Positions 10,403-22,014 of a DNA stretch of 64,000 bases are shown here, in pieces. The translations under genes were made by a program, and so were the position numbers. The stretch's first letter is position 1. Every line of letters begins with the position of its first letter. Source of the stretch: Cordilura impudica (lineage: Eukaryota; Arthropoda; Insecta; Diptera; Scathophagidae); the NCBI GenBank assembly GCA_963682025.1, contig OY821519.1:251956116-252020115 (forward strand), read 5' to 3'. The notes beneath the pieces are model-generated. The model was not told the origin of the DNA. It saw only the letters and a list, made by a program, of their open reading frames with translations, and ran no database searches.

Positions 10403-13400
10403 TAGGGTGGCCCTTCGTTATATTGAGGGAAAAAAATGTTCAAACTGTCAGTCTCACCCCCTAGAAATATGCGAATAGCAAAAAAACTGAGAAATACAAA
10501 GTTTTGGGCCAATCAGAAAACGTTTAGTCGTGGCGCAAAGCGATTGAAAATTTCAAGTGTGTTTATATGGGGAAAATATGACTTTTTTCAGATTTTACGA
10601 AAATTTCGTTCTATAATTTAATTTTTCCGACAAGCTGTTATTTAATTCATGATCAGTATTAACTTATCCCCTCAAAAGGCTATAAAATTTCAAAATCGAA
10701 TAAATCCTCGCCAAGAAATAGCAAATGCCCCAGACCACTTTTGTGCCAAAAAAAACTAGGTCATGAAATTTGATGGCATTTTTTTCAACTTTGAGAAATT
10801 GATTAAAGCCATCATTCTTTTTTGGTCTCTATACTTATAAGTACTCAGATATGAAGTATTGTTTTATTACCACGTTGTTAACCTATTGCGCATTGAGACC
10901 GAAAATTGGAAAATTTTTTGATAAAATTTTTAAAACTCCTTTTTCAAGTTTGAAAAAATTTTCTTTAACAAAATTTAAAAAAATTAATCTATCACTTTAA
11001 GGTTTTATGAAATACATGTTGCAGATTAACTAAGTGAATTTTTAAGTAAATGCCTCTGCCAGAACTTTTTTGACAAGGATTTTTTTTTGCGGATTTCGAG
11101 AAAAATTGGATTTTTGTGAAATATTCTGTACTCTTTCTAAATACTTTGTATCAAAAATTCATAATTTTTCCACTTTTAAATGATATATTTTATCTCAATA
11201 GCCTAGGGTTTCGGAAAAATATAATATGACACTATTAACCCTTTTGGAATTGGGGTCACATATGACCCCAAACGAATAAAAGACAATTTATTCAAAAAAT
11301 TCAAATATTTTGTAAGTGCTGTCCAATTTTTAGATGCAACACTTAAAATATAATAACCAAATATGCAGAAGTTTTGTTCCAAAAATTTGGGATAAATCCG
11401 AGAACATTAACCCATTATTTGCCAAGGCCAGCTTTGGAATTTAAGATATTTTAAAATAAAAATTACCTAAAACGAGTTTTTCTATTAAACTCGTTGATAC
11501 CACTATTTAGAATTTAAGAAAAATAATTCGGTTAATTTTTATTTATTTAACCCTTCAGTGCTCCTTGGATCAAAATAATCCATTGTGATATATCTTTGCT
11601 GCAATTATCTGCTTATTGCTCGCGAATATAAATTAAAACAACTTTTAACTAATTTTGTTATAAAATTACTTTATGTAATAAAGTAATAGTTGAATTTATT
11701 GCTGTCTCACCCACCAATTTAGTGGATATTGATAAAAAACGCAAAAAAAAATCAGGTCAATCGGTGAAGATGCCATTACTTATAATGTTTGCCATTTTTT
11801 GATTTTTTATAATCGGTCGCTTTATAATATCTTCATGTCACCTACATGTTTTGAAACTTCTACCATTTTATTTCCCAGTTTTAAATAGTTTATTAAATAA
11901 AAGTAAATTTCAAATATATAATAATATATATAGAAGCTAATATTAAATTAATACTACTCTTAATGGAATAAATTACAAAATTAAATAAAAGTGAATTTCA
12001 AAAAATGTCCTATTTTTTTAGACATATGACTTAAGTTGTCATACCCTATACCACTATGTGGTTTGGGTATAATGACTTTGTGCTGCTGTTTGTAACAACC
12101 AAAAATATTTGACCTAGACCCATCTTTAATTATACCGATCGAATCAGAATCACTTTCTGAGTTGATTTAACAATGTCCGTCCGTCCGTCCGTCCGTCCGT
12201 CCGTCTGTGTGTCCATGTAAAGCTTGTAATCAAACTGCAGGTCGCAAATATGAATATATTTTGATGAAATTTGGTATATAAGCTTTTGTCGGCCATGGGA
12301 TGAACGCTATTGAAATTGGTGAGAATCGGTCCATGTTCAGACCTAGCCCCCATACAAATTACCCATATGAAATCGACATAAATTGCCATAAGATCCAAAT
12401 TGTCATATAGATCTTACTCAAATTGGGTTTGTATGCGTTCATTACATCCACTAATGAGTAGTCCAAAAATGATCCCTTTGACCCCATATAGAGCTGCTTC
12501 CCGATCTTCACTTAAATCTATTAAAAAACAAAAATATTGCACTGATTCTTCTCAAATTTTGTTTGTACATATTTTTGTAAAATACAAGAGACTTTACCAA
12601 ACATGATCAGGATCGGTCCATTTTTGGACCTAGTCCCTTTATAGATATAGCATCCGATATGAACTTTTTCATATCTGCAGCCAAAAAAATTAATAAAAAT
12701 CCCACTCAAATTTGGTTTTTGCTTATTTTCAATGTCCAGTTAGTTGGGCCTAAGAGATAAGGTTTCTAAACGCATGGTATAGGGTATCGTATAGTCGGTC
12801 TAGACCGACTATAATTTTCTTACTTGTTTTAATTTATATTCGCGAGCAATAAGCAGATAATTGCAGCAAAGATATATCACAATGGATTATTTTGATCTCA
12901 GGAGCACTGAAGGGTTAAATAAATAAAAATTAACTGAATTATTTTCCTCAAATTCCAAGTAGTGTTATCAACGAGTTTAATAGAAAAACTCGTTTTAGGT
13001 AATTTTTATTTTAAAATATCTTAAAATCCAAAGCTGGCCTTGGCAAATAATGGGTTAATGTTATCGGATCTATCCCAAATTTTTGGGACGAAACTTCTAC
13101 ACATTTGGTTATTACATTTTAAGCGTCACATCTAAAAATTGGACAGCACTTACAAAATATTTGAATTTTTTGCATAAATTGTACTTTATTAGTTTGGGGT
13201 CAAATGTGACCCCAATTCCAAAAGGGTTAATGGAGTCATATTATCTTTTTCCGAAATCCTAGGCTATTGAGATAAAATATAACATTTAAAAGTGGAAAAA
13301 TTATGAATTTTTGATACAAAGTATTTAGAAAGAGTACATTTACAGAATATTTCAAAAAATCCATTTTTTCGCGAAATCCGCAAAAATAAAATCCTTGTCA

Positions 13401-14061
13401 AAAAAATTCTGGGAGAGGGATTTACTTAAAAATTCACACAATTAATCTGCAACATGTATTTCATAAAACCTTAAAGTGTAAGATTAATTTTTTTTAAATT
13501 TTGTTTAAGAAAATTTTTTCAAACTTGAAAAAGGAGTTTTAAAAATTTTATCAAAAAATTTCCAATTTTCGGCCTCAATGCGCAGTAGGTTAACAACGTG
13601 GTAATAAAACAATACTTCATATCTGAGTACTTATAAGTATAGAGACCAAAAAAGAATGATGGCTTTAATCAATTTCTCAAAGTTGAAAAAAATTACATCA
13701 AATTTCATGACCTAGTTTTTTTGGCACAAAAGTGGTCTGGGGCATTTGCTATTTCTTGGCGAGGTTTTATTCGATTTTGAAATTTTATAGCCTTTTGAGG
13801 GGATAAGTTAATAGTGATCCTGAATTATATAACAGATTGTCGGAAAAATTAAATTGTAGAACGAAATTTTCGTAAAATCTGAAAAAAAAAGTCATATTTT
13901 CCCCATATAAACACACTTGAAATTTTCAATCGCTTTGCGCCACGACTAAACGTTTTCTGATTGGCCCAAAACTTTGTATTTCTCAGTTTTTTTGCTATTC
14001 GCTTATTTCTAGGGGGTGAGACCGACAGTTTGAACACTTTTTTTTATTTAGGGACACCCTA
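10403..14061. mobile_element. Large foldback element (FB-like), 3.66 kb with 1.24-kb inverted arms
   Basis: The left arm (10403 to about 11648) and right arm (about 12827 to 14061) are inverted copies of each other. For example, the peptide-like reading LSVSPPRN...IAKKLRNTKFWANQKTFSR occurs at 10436 plus and at 14037 minus. Ends are TAGGGTG and CACCCTA. The 9-bp direct repeat GTGTGGCAT flanks it at 10394-10402 and 14062-14070. The loop (about 11649-12039) is unique, and a DINE-like copy is inserted at the loop/right-arm junction. No transposase is encoded. A 9-bp duplication plus very long inverted repeats resembles Drosophila FB elements (MULE-related). Arm ORFs are shadows of the repeat. 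Confidence 0.8.
12040..12826 (+). mobile_element. DINE-like (Helentron-type) element, near-complete copy
   Basis: The 5' side begins ATACCCTATACCACTATGTG and the 3' side ends with the palindrome GTCGGTCTAGACCGAC (part of a 24-bp perfect inverted repeat) followed by ATTTTCTTACTTG. ATACCCTATACCA occurs inverted near both ends (subterminal inverted repeats). A (GTCC)7 tract starts at about 12175. No protein is encoded. Subterminal repeats, a 3' hairpin and a tetranucleotide core are the hallmarks of Drosophila DINE-1/INE-1 elements. It sits inside the large foldback element. Confidence 0.85.
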
Positions 14062-14070
14062 GTGTGGCAT

Positions 14071-15400
14071 GGATAACTAATCAATTTAAAATTTTCGAAA
14101 TATTTATGAAAGTTTCTCTGAGTTTAGCTTCGGTGATACTTTTAGTCAGTAGTGGTTCCGTTACTTTAACATATTGCCAATCAATTAGCGAATATCATTT
14201 TCTTTTGTTCTGCAATTTAAAGTTCTTAGTAACGCCAACCCTCGAATACGTTTCCTGTAATAACTGAGCATTTCGATCAAAATATTTTCGGGATGAGCGA
14301 AATATGCACTTTTTTGAATAACTAACGAGAAGATTGAATTAAATGAAATAAGTATTGGGATCCACACTGACGGGTTGATTTATATTTAATAGAATCCAGG
14401 TACTTGCATCCACTTTTATAATGTACTCGGATAATTGTTTTAATTCATATTATGGTTCTTTTGTGGCGACGTACAATGTTAGAATTCTACTCGCGGTTAT
14501 TAACCATCCTGCATGTGACATAATTATGTCAGTTTGAGAGATATTTTCACCTTTTTGATAGCTGCTCAGATCGCTTATATTTATCGGAGGAAACTCAACA
14601 TTAGATCTAATAGATTTAAATGGCATATTCTCGCATTTATTAAGTAAATTTCCTATAGGACCAGTGAATCCTTTCGGACCACTTGTTTTTCCATCTATTT
14701 CCTGTAGTAAATGTCGAAGAGCCAGTCAGTTGGTATGTAACAGGCATATAAACCAATGCACAGATTTCCCCAAGGATACCTCAAACTGTTTTATTACACC
14801 ACTCTTGTGACCTGTATTTCCCGCCGCATCCTACAACATCAATTTGGTTTATATTTAGAACCAACAAATATTGTAAGAATTTAAAAATACTTGAATTAAT
14901 TTCGTTTGCGTTTCCGGACAAAGGTGCCAGATGCCCCAGGTAAATTGAATCTCCTTCCTCCATAATAACAATATGCTCTTCATTAATTTGTTTGCGATGA
15001 TATGTAGATCGTACTTTTTCAACAGTGAGTGTCTTGTCTTTTCTTCCATCAAAGTAAATTCCAGTAACATTCCGGTTTTGTCTCATTTCTATATCAATAA
15101 GATTTTCTCTCTGTCTTCTTCTTTTTCTTCTAATTTTACTTCTATCAATAACTAACGACGAATCCTCGTTACTGACTACACAATATCTTGAGTAAAGCAT
15201 TGTCAAGAGGAGAAGCATTTTTGTCCCAAACCCCACTTCTGTCACAGGCTTCAGCTCCATTGGATAGAACAAGTTCCCTCTTTTGAGGCATTATTATATT
15301 TTTTTGTATATGTAATATACCGCCCTATATTTGGAACCATGGTACTCAGAACAATTGTCGTCACTTGATTCGCTGCTTTCTTCTTCTTCAATATTACTTT
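14071..15400 (-). pseudogene. Family X transposase-like gene, N-terminal and central parts
   Basis: Read on the minus strand, this decayed gene shows, in order: CDRSGVWDKNASPLDNALL, VIDRSKIRRKRRRQREN, IYFDGRKDKTL, SIYLGHLAPLSGNANE, VVGCGG with a frameshift into NTGHKSGVIKQFEVSLGKS, WFICLLHTN then a stop, LALRHLLQEIDGKTSGP, KGFTGPIGNLL and AYFAHPENILIEML. The opening D of FDGRKD, the disrupted GC-DG-NTG block and the CxxH in ICLLH recall the D, D and CxxH blocks of hAT-type catalytic domains; that comparison is an inference. I recognise this motif set as a recurrent uncharacterised family in insect genomes but do not know an accepted name. Two or more frameshifts and several stops make it inactive. 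An acidic stretch upstream (about 15385-15420) may be part of it. Confidence 0.65.
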
Positions 15401-15949
15401 AACTACGTTACAGGTAGATGTTATAGCTTTAATTTTATTTTCTTCAGGCCTATTTTTAACTAATTCCCCTCTTTTATGTAATTACTCAATTCTTTTTGTA
15501 GTTCTAATATCAATGGAGCCGATTATCATCTTCCGTTGGCCTCTCTGGTCTTAGAAAAATTTTCGTTCCATAAATGGTACCTTGATTTACAGACACATGA
15601 ACGAAAATTAACGCGTTTACATGAACAAATATCGAAAAGCTATAGACTAGTTTTTCTTGATTACTTATACTTGTCATTACAATACTATATTTTCTGAATT
15701 ATTCTTTTGTCAGAATTGCAAGGAAGGGAAGCTTTAAGCCAAATATGCTTAATATCATGAACAACTTTCTTTGTAATATTGAGAACACTAGGATCTTTGT
15801 GTTGAGCCATCGCAAAGTCCCGATACCACAAAAACAATTTCATAATATATAAGTTGGAAGCATATTACCACGAAGTTTCCACGGAGTTCCAAATATATTG
15901 CAATTTAGGCGACTTCGGGTCATTTTAGAACGTTTATAAAAATATATAT

Positions 15950-16130
15950 ATTTTTTTTTTTTTTTTTTTTAAGCCTAGTTCCGCGAAGCCGATGGCTTGT
16001 CTGCAGATTCTAATTTTGGCTACTTTTTTTTTTTTTTTTTTTTTTTTTTTGCAACGACACAGCAAAGCCTCTGGTGGGAATCGAACCCACAACCTACTCA
16101 CCTACCGGGAAACAAACCGCTCTGAATGAA
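15950..16130 (-). mobile_element. tRNA-derived SINE-like unit with A tails
   Basis: On the minus strand, 16090-16074 forms a perfect T-arm, GTGGGTTCGATTCCCAC, containing a Pol III B box (GGTTCGATTCC). An A-box-like TTCAGAGCGG lies at 16127-16118, about the right distance upstream. A run of about 30 A follows at 16053-16024, then 50 bp, then a second A run at 15971-15953. There is no acceptor stem pairing, so it is not a plain tRNA gene. A SINE is the simplest reading; the two A tracts may mean a dimer or an insertion into the tail. No target duplication was identified. Confidence 0.5.
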
Positions 16131-16339
16131 CATTCTATTGACTATACATAATTTTGCAGAAGTACTCCCCTACTTCATATGTATATGTATTTTTAACAAA
16201 TTTTAAAATTTTTGTACTACAGTGTTTTCAAAATTTTTTTCGAAAGTTTAAAATTCATAAAGGAACCTGAAGATGTCAATTCATACGACTAATTGTTTTA
16301 TGTTTTATTTGCATCTTAGAAGGCAACTGTTCCACCCCA

Positions 16340-17430
16340 GGCATTTTTAAATTCACACAAAGAATACAGCAACAACAGTTACAGCCACCAACAACAATAA
16401 CAAGAACAACTTAGAAAAATCATATTTTTTTAAGAGTTTTTTAAAGAATTTTCATTGAAATCTCAAGACGTATTGAACTGATTTTGATGACTTTGAGCTG
16501 TGTAATGATGTAACACACACATAATGATATATGTATGAAAGTACACTCATTTGTTTTTATTTTTAAATTTATTTATTTTAAGTGAATGTACGTGTTTATT
16601 TGTTTACATTTATAATCACTATTTGTTTACATTCATAAATTTTTTAAGTACACTTGCATTCATATCTATACATACCATACATACCAAAAAATACACTAAC
16701 CCCAAGTGAAGGGTCATATTGCAATAAATTAGAGTATCGCTTAGTGAAATTGAACCCCACTTGAAGCGAAGTGACAAATTTATGCTAATGAACTTCAACC
16801 AAGTTGAAGAATGTTATTGACTAATGCTCAAATGGAATGTCACTCAATTTTGATAAAAAATATGAATTGATTTTTGAACGTACACTGATTGGTCAATTAA
16901 GCCCCACCTTCAAAAATCAATACGAAAGAAATGTGTATAATCGTATGTATGTATTAATAGAATAGAGATAGCTATAATTATTTTAAGTAAAAATTAAGGA
17001 ACTATTATCGTATATAAAGCCAAATTTTTATAAAATAAAATCAATCATAATTTTGGTCTCGTCGTGGATGACACTGAAATTGATTCAACAAAAATAAAAT
17101 TGTTTTACTGGCATTATCTGCCAACGAGCATAAACTCAGGCATATTCTGCCTAAATGCAAAATAAATCAAGATACTTTTAAAAAGTGCATCTAGTGTGCA
17201 CACGAGCACTGCTTTGAGGAAAGCACTTGACAAAATTCCTCCTAAGACTGGTCCGGTTCTTACCAGTCCTAGCCATCGACCACCCTACCATATCTACACT
17301 CTACTATATGTGATGATCACATTTACTGTATGACAATTACATATACATATTTATATTACCATATGGCGATCCCGCCAATACAATAAATACATTATATGGC
17401 TATACATATAAAAACATATTACTATAGCTG
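16340..17430. other. A/T-rich region with CAA-rich repeats, nothing coding
   Basis: A CAACAA-rich patch lies at 16361-16412. Around 17010-17050 there is a TATATAAAG box and AATAAAATC-type sequence, which could be the remains of an LTR or 3' end, but no matching second copy or primer-binding site was found. Confidence 0.35.
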
Positions 17431-17711
17431 CAACCTGCTCAGGATATAATGAAAAATAAGCAACCCAGCTTACCCATATATTGAGTGATCTTGATTTCCA
17501 CAGAAGGACAGACGGACATGGCTACATCAATCTTGATTACTATAAAAAAAAAACTTTTAACAAAATATATTGTTGACAATTTGAAGGTCAATGCCAAAAA
17601 ATTAGAAACTAAAATTACACACAGAGAACGGATTTGTTGTGACAACCTTATTTGTTGCCAACCGAATTTTGATAGTCCCAAATACTATCACATTATTCTA
17701 TTGTGATTACT

Positions 17712-18800
17712 GAATTATATTTTAAAAACTAACGTATTAAGTACTCAGGCAATTGAATTTTGAAATAAATTCGATTGATGAAATGGAATTTAGATTTTAT
17801 TTATTGGTTGTAACAACCATTTATCTGGTAGCGTATTTTAAAAGCGCACTAATCATCTGATATATAAAAGCACATGCATTTTTAATGCTCTTATTTTTTT
17901 TTTCATTAGTTTATTTCTAAATATGAAATTTAAATTAATAAGAAAACAAGATTATATTACATGATAAAAAATATTTTAGTAACACATACGAATAGGGAAT
18001 AAATAAGCGATATTACGTGTATTAGTTAATGCATTAATGTTCCCGTTTTCACTTAGGCTCTTATACTACTTTTTGCCGTTTGACAATTGTCTATAGCTGC
18101 ATGTTGTATCCTCGCATTATATTCTTCTGATATTTCTTAAAAATGTTATAAGTAAAATAGAACTTGTGCAATATAAAAATATAGTAAAAATAAGGCCGCA
18201 TACCATGTCCGGATCCAAGTAAGATGACCGTTTTACTGTACGTTTTTAGAATGTACGATCCTGTCCCCGTCACCGAAAGGCTTTTATCTCATCTGGTTTA
18301 TTTTACTTGCAAATCGTTTGGAGTGTGTATGAATCTAAACGCCATTATTCAGTTGAAGTAGTTGCAGAGATAGTTGTATACGTTTCCCATTAACTCTGAT
18401 CAATTTGCCAATGCTAAACAATATGGCCAGACAGTTTGTTGTTTGATAATGGCTTTAAATTTATTTTCAAGGTTATTTAACATTTTGCTTTTTTGTCCCC
18501 CAAATACCAACTTAATGGCCAAAGATAGTTTCATAAAATTGGGTAAAAGCAATTTGTATTTGATGTTAAAAAATAGCATTTTATCTATGCATTGTCGCAA
18601 ATTTACCTAAAATAGTAAGATTTCCTATAGAATGAAAAAATTACGACCATTATTGTTGTGTTTTTACTTGCTTTTTTATAAAAACTATTCCTTGGCGATC
18701 TTACTTCTAATAGAATGCAACAAAATTTGGAAAAGGTTATTTTGAATTTAAACTAACTTTGCATAAAGTAATTTTTACAAAAAATAAAAACACATCAAAA
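17712..18800. other. A/T-rich interval, nothing recognised
   Basis: No ORF with family-like motifs and no clear repeat are visible before the DINE-like element at 18805. Confidence 0.4.
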
Positions 18801-18804
18801 AAAA

Positions 18805-19605
18805 ACAAGTAAGAAAATTATAGTCGGTCTAGACCGACTATACGATACCCTATACCATGCGTTTAGAAACCCTATCTCTTAGGCCCAACTAACTGGACAT
18901 TGAAAATAAGCAAAAACCAAATTTGAGTGGGATTTTTATTAATTTTTTTGGCTGCAGATATGAAAAAGTTCATATTGGATGCTATATCTATAAAGGGACT
19001 AGGTCCAAAAATGGACCGATCCTGATCATGTTTGGTAAAGTCTCTTGTATTTTGCAAAAATATGTACAAACAAAATTTGAGAAGAATCAGTGCAATATTT
19101 TTGTTTTTTAATAGATTTAAGTGAAGATCGGGAAGCAGCTCTATATGGGGTCAAAGGGATCATTTTTGGACTACTCATTAGCGGATGTAATGAACGCATA
19201 CAAACCCAATTTGAGTAAGATCTATATGACAATTTGGATCTTATGGCAATTTATGTCGATTTCATATGGGTAATTTGTATGGGGGCTAGGTCTGAACATG
19301 GACCGATTCTCACCAATTTCAATAGCGTTCATCCCATGGCCGATAAAAGCTTATATACCAAACTTCATCAAAATATATTCATATTTGCGACCTGCAGTTT
19401 GATTACAAGCTTTACATGGACACACAGACGGACGGACGGACGGACGGACGGACGGACGGACGGACGGACATTGTTAAATCAAGTCAGAAAGTGATTCTGA
19501 TTCGATCGGTATAATTAAAGATGGGTCTAGGTCAAATATTTTGGTTGTTACAAACAGCAGCACAAAGTCATTATACCCAAACCACATAGTGGTATAGGGT
19601 ATAAA
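18805..19605 (-). mobile_element. DINE-like element, near-complete copy with the longest GGAC tract
   Basis: Nearly identical to the copies at 12040, 25290 and 48079. Hairpin end ACAAGTAAGAAAATTATAG at 18805 with the full palindrome; (GGAC)10 at about 19430-19470; TATACCC end at 19605. High identity among the four copies means recent spread, while the tetranucleotide number varies (7, 10, 4 and 7). Its translated ORFs are conserved only because the DNA is. Confidence 0.85.
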
Positions 19606-20399
19606 TAATGACCACTTACCCAATCGATTAATGTTCTTTATTATGCTACAATCCATTCTTATGTACATATGTATGTATGTACATACGATTAAACATAATT
19701 TAAAATTAACAAAAATTTTATTTTATATTTTTGTTTAATTTAAATTTTTTTATCTGCTGTCTTATTTTTTCAAAAATGACATATTAATTCGAAAATTCGG
19801 TTAGGTTTAACATTTTTTTATATTTGATGATATTAATAACTGAATTTGATTTCCTTTCGGTTGTAAATACCAAATAGTTTAAAATTTAGTTTCCCACTTT
19901 ATTGTAACCGAAAAATTGTTATAAATACAAATTTGTTTCTATCATATTAACATAAAATTTGTAACAATGACTGTAAATTCATTTTTAGTTTAAAATATTT
20001 CATTATGATGGAATATTTTATTGTTATCACCAATATTTAGAGTTAATACATGTTATACTGGCTTTAGTTCAGTTGCCCCAATTGAATTATTTTAACAACT
20101 TGCATAAAAACTTTCATTGGTGAAAGGAACTTATTTTGCTGTTGTATTTATTTTCATTTTATTAGAATTATAGTTAAGAGGTATTTTATAAAAAAATCTA
20201 TTTTATTTTCAAATATATTTGAATTACAATAATATATCTGGATAAATAAATAATTATTTTTAATGGTAACCTATTTCCAACAAATTCTTTTTCTGTGTGT
20301 AGAAACTCTTTTATTAATTTGTAAATTATGTTTCATTTATTATTATATAAAATAAATTAACATAAGATATTTATTATAAAAAAAACAAAATAACAAAAC

Positions 20400-21260
20400 T
20401 TAAAAGTATTAATTCTACTATACAATATTTGCAAACTTTCGATCTATTTTTGGTTTCAATATTTTGTTGGGTATCAATTATTTTTTAGTACTGCTTCACA
20501 GCGCCGAGGCATGGAGTCAATTAAATTGTTGATGATATCCATTGAAATGTTTTGCCACTCTGAATTAACTGCATCTATGAGATCTGTCTCATTTGTGTAA
20601 TTTCATGTCCGTATTTTTCGATCTACAATTTCTCATAGATTTTCTAATAGAATTGGGATCTAGCGATTGGGCTGGCCATACCAAAACACTAACTGCTTTA
20701 AATCTAGCCCTACCGTTACATCTTTGGAGCTGTGTTTTGAGTCATTGTCGTGTTGTAACTTACAGATATGGAACATATTTTCCGCTGCTTATTATTATTA
20801 AATTATTCATTAAATTATTCAGAATTTGCCTATATCTAGTTTTAGTTAGAATATATTTTACTACATGAATTGACCTAATCCTTTGTCCGGTCTAATCTTT
20901 CCCCTTTTGGTCATTGTGCAAATATTCCTCCATCACGTCCTCCTAAACTAAGCTTGAAAAGGGAATAATATTGCAATTGCATTTTGGCTAGTTCATATGT
21001 TCTCTAGCAAAATGTATGCGAGCCAGACAACTTTTCTCTGTTATCAGTGTTTTCTTCACAGGACGATAACAATTAAGATCAGTTGTTCGTCGGGAAACGG
21101 TACGAGCATATATGTTTACTTTCACATTGTTAATAACCTGTTTAGATAGCATTTCTTGACTTTTAATCTCTCTGGCTATTAAATTATCCTGTCTTTGACT
21201 TATTTTATGGGGCCTCTAGCCTAATTGTTGAGTATTCGCCTTACCTCTCTCAGGATATTT
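20400..21260 (-). pseudogene. Tc1-family transposase pseudogene
   Basis: The minus strand reads ARTVSRRTTDLNCYRPVKKT, LARIHFAREH and IIPFSSLV (where Tc1 proteins have the first catalytic Asp block, VLFSDE; it is damaged here). Then come NTTMTQNTAPKM (the position of the QHDNDPKH second-Asp block), WPAQSLDPNSIRKSM-like sequence across shifts, INSEWQNISMDIINNLIDSM and PRRCEAVLKNN. The order and motifs are those of Tc1 transposases. Many stops and shifts make it dead. A close relative of its 3' end lies on the plus strand at 49510. Confidence 0.7.
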
Positions 21261-21269
21261 CCCGATAAC

Positions 21270-22010
21270 TTTTAAAATTATGGATTTATTCATAGAATAT
21301 TCCTCGCATATAATATTTTGTTTAAGACCAGCCTTAGAACATTTATTATTCTGGTTTTAATCTTCACAATTTTTTTCTTGACAATAATTAATTAAACACT
21401 GAAAACTACAATTGCATATGAAAAACAGGAAACGTCAGAAACTATAAATTTTTTAATAACGGTTAGGATTTTATACATTTTCTTTGATACCATTGTAAAG
21501 AATTATAAAAATTTGCTGCTACTTTAAAGGAAACCAATTTTGATGTTATTTTTATAATCTTTGTAATGTTATTTCTTTATTTATACATTTTCAATATTCT
21601 GAAATAATCTTAAGGAGATCCTTTTAATACAAATTATATTAAATATCTAGACTGCCCAAAGTACTCTACCATGCAGGTAGGTGCAGTCGGATATTTAATT
21701 TATCAGTCACTTAATTTAATTATAATTGATAATATTAAATCTGATTATTCATTAAAAAGATGATCATTCACTCATGCTTACTAATAACTATTAATTGATT
21801 CATAACGTTTGATTATAATTATGATTTATTATAACTTTAATTTAAATTTTTAATTGATTTTTTACTACAAAATTGTCAAGCTTATATATAAAAATTATTC
21901 TTATTTAAAACTTTACGTTTCGCTTACTCAATATAAATATTCTTGAAAAAATGTTTATCAGAATATTTTATGTATCGTCAATTCATATGACTTCCGCATA
22001 TGAATAGCCA
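21270..22010. other. A/T-rich interval, nothing recognised
   Basis: May include the 5' end of the Tc1 element, but no terminal inverted repeat could be paired. Confidence 0.35.
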
Positions 22011-22014
22011 TTTA

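Larger units (their letters stand above)
9855..16339 (-). mobile_element. Candidate boundaries of the family X element, with nested insertions
   Basis: The left end reads AGGGTGGAGTAAAACTATAA and the reverse complement of the right end reads GGGGTGGAACAGTTGCCTTC. These are imperfect inverted repeats. Both arms share ATCTTCAGGTTCCTTT further in (about 9977 and 16275). The pair encloses the family X coding remnant (minus strand), a foldback element (10403-14061) and a SINE-like unit. The boundaries are inferred, and no target-site duplication was found at these ends. Confidence 0.4.
17611..20299. mobile_element. Possible TIR element starting CACACAGAGAAC, with a nested DINE-like copy
   Basis: ACACACAGAGAACGGATTTG at 17616 is matched, inverted, by ACACACAGAAAAAGAATTTG at the right end (about 20280-20299). 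CAGAGAAC is the start of hobo/Ac-type hAT ends. TAGAAACT occurs outside both ends (17603-17610 and 20300-20307), but 7-8 bases of offset on the left side make it a doubtful target duplication. No transposase is visible inside. The pairing of these two ends is tentative. Confidence 0.3.

Noticed and set aside
10436..10621. ORF LSVSPPRN... in the foldback arms, open in both arms
   Set aside because: It is a mirror copy from the inverted repeat, with no start context, domain or conserved stop. It is treated as repeat sequence.
12150..12709. Recurring ORFs in the DINE-like copies (for example the MDLMAIYVDF... and MSYRSYSNWV... readings)
   Set aside because: They recur because the DNA is repetitive, occur on both strands at once, lack domains, and are broken in older copies.
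16074..16127. A functional tRNA gene
   Set aside because: The T-arm is perfect but no acceptor stem, D-arm or anticodon arm can be paired. A SINE-like head fits better.
9855..16339. Family X being a host gene in this window
   Set aside because: It is heavily broken, lies between inverted repeats and has no introns. A decayed mobile element is more likely, although a domesticated relative elsewhere cannot be excluded.
17010..17100. LTR retrotransposon end (TATATAAAG plus AATAAAATC)
   Set aside because: No second LTR, primer-binding site, or gag-pol remnant was found.
17603..20307. TAGAAACT as an 8-bp TSD of a hAT element
   Set aside because: The left repeat is offset by several bases from the inverted-repeat end, so the duplication is probably chance.
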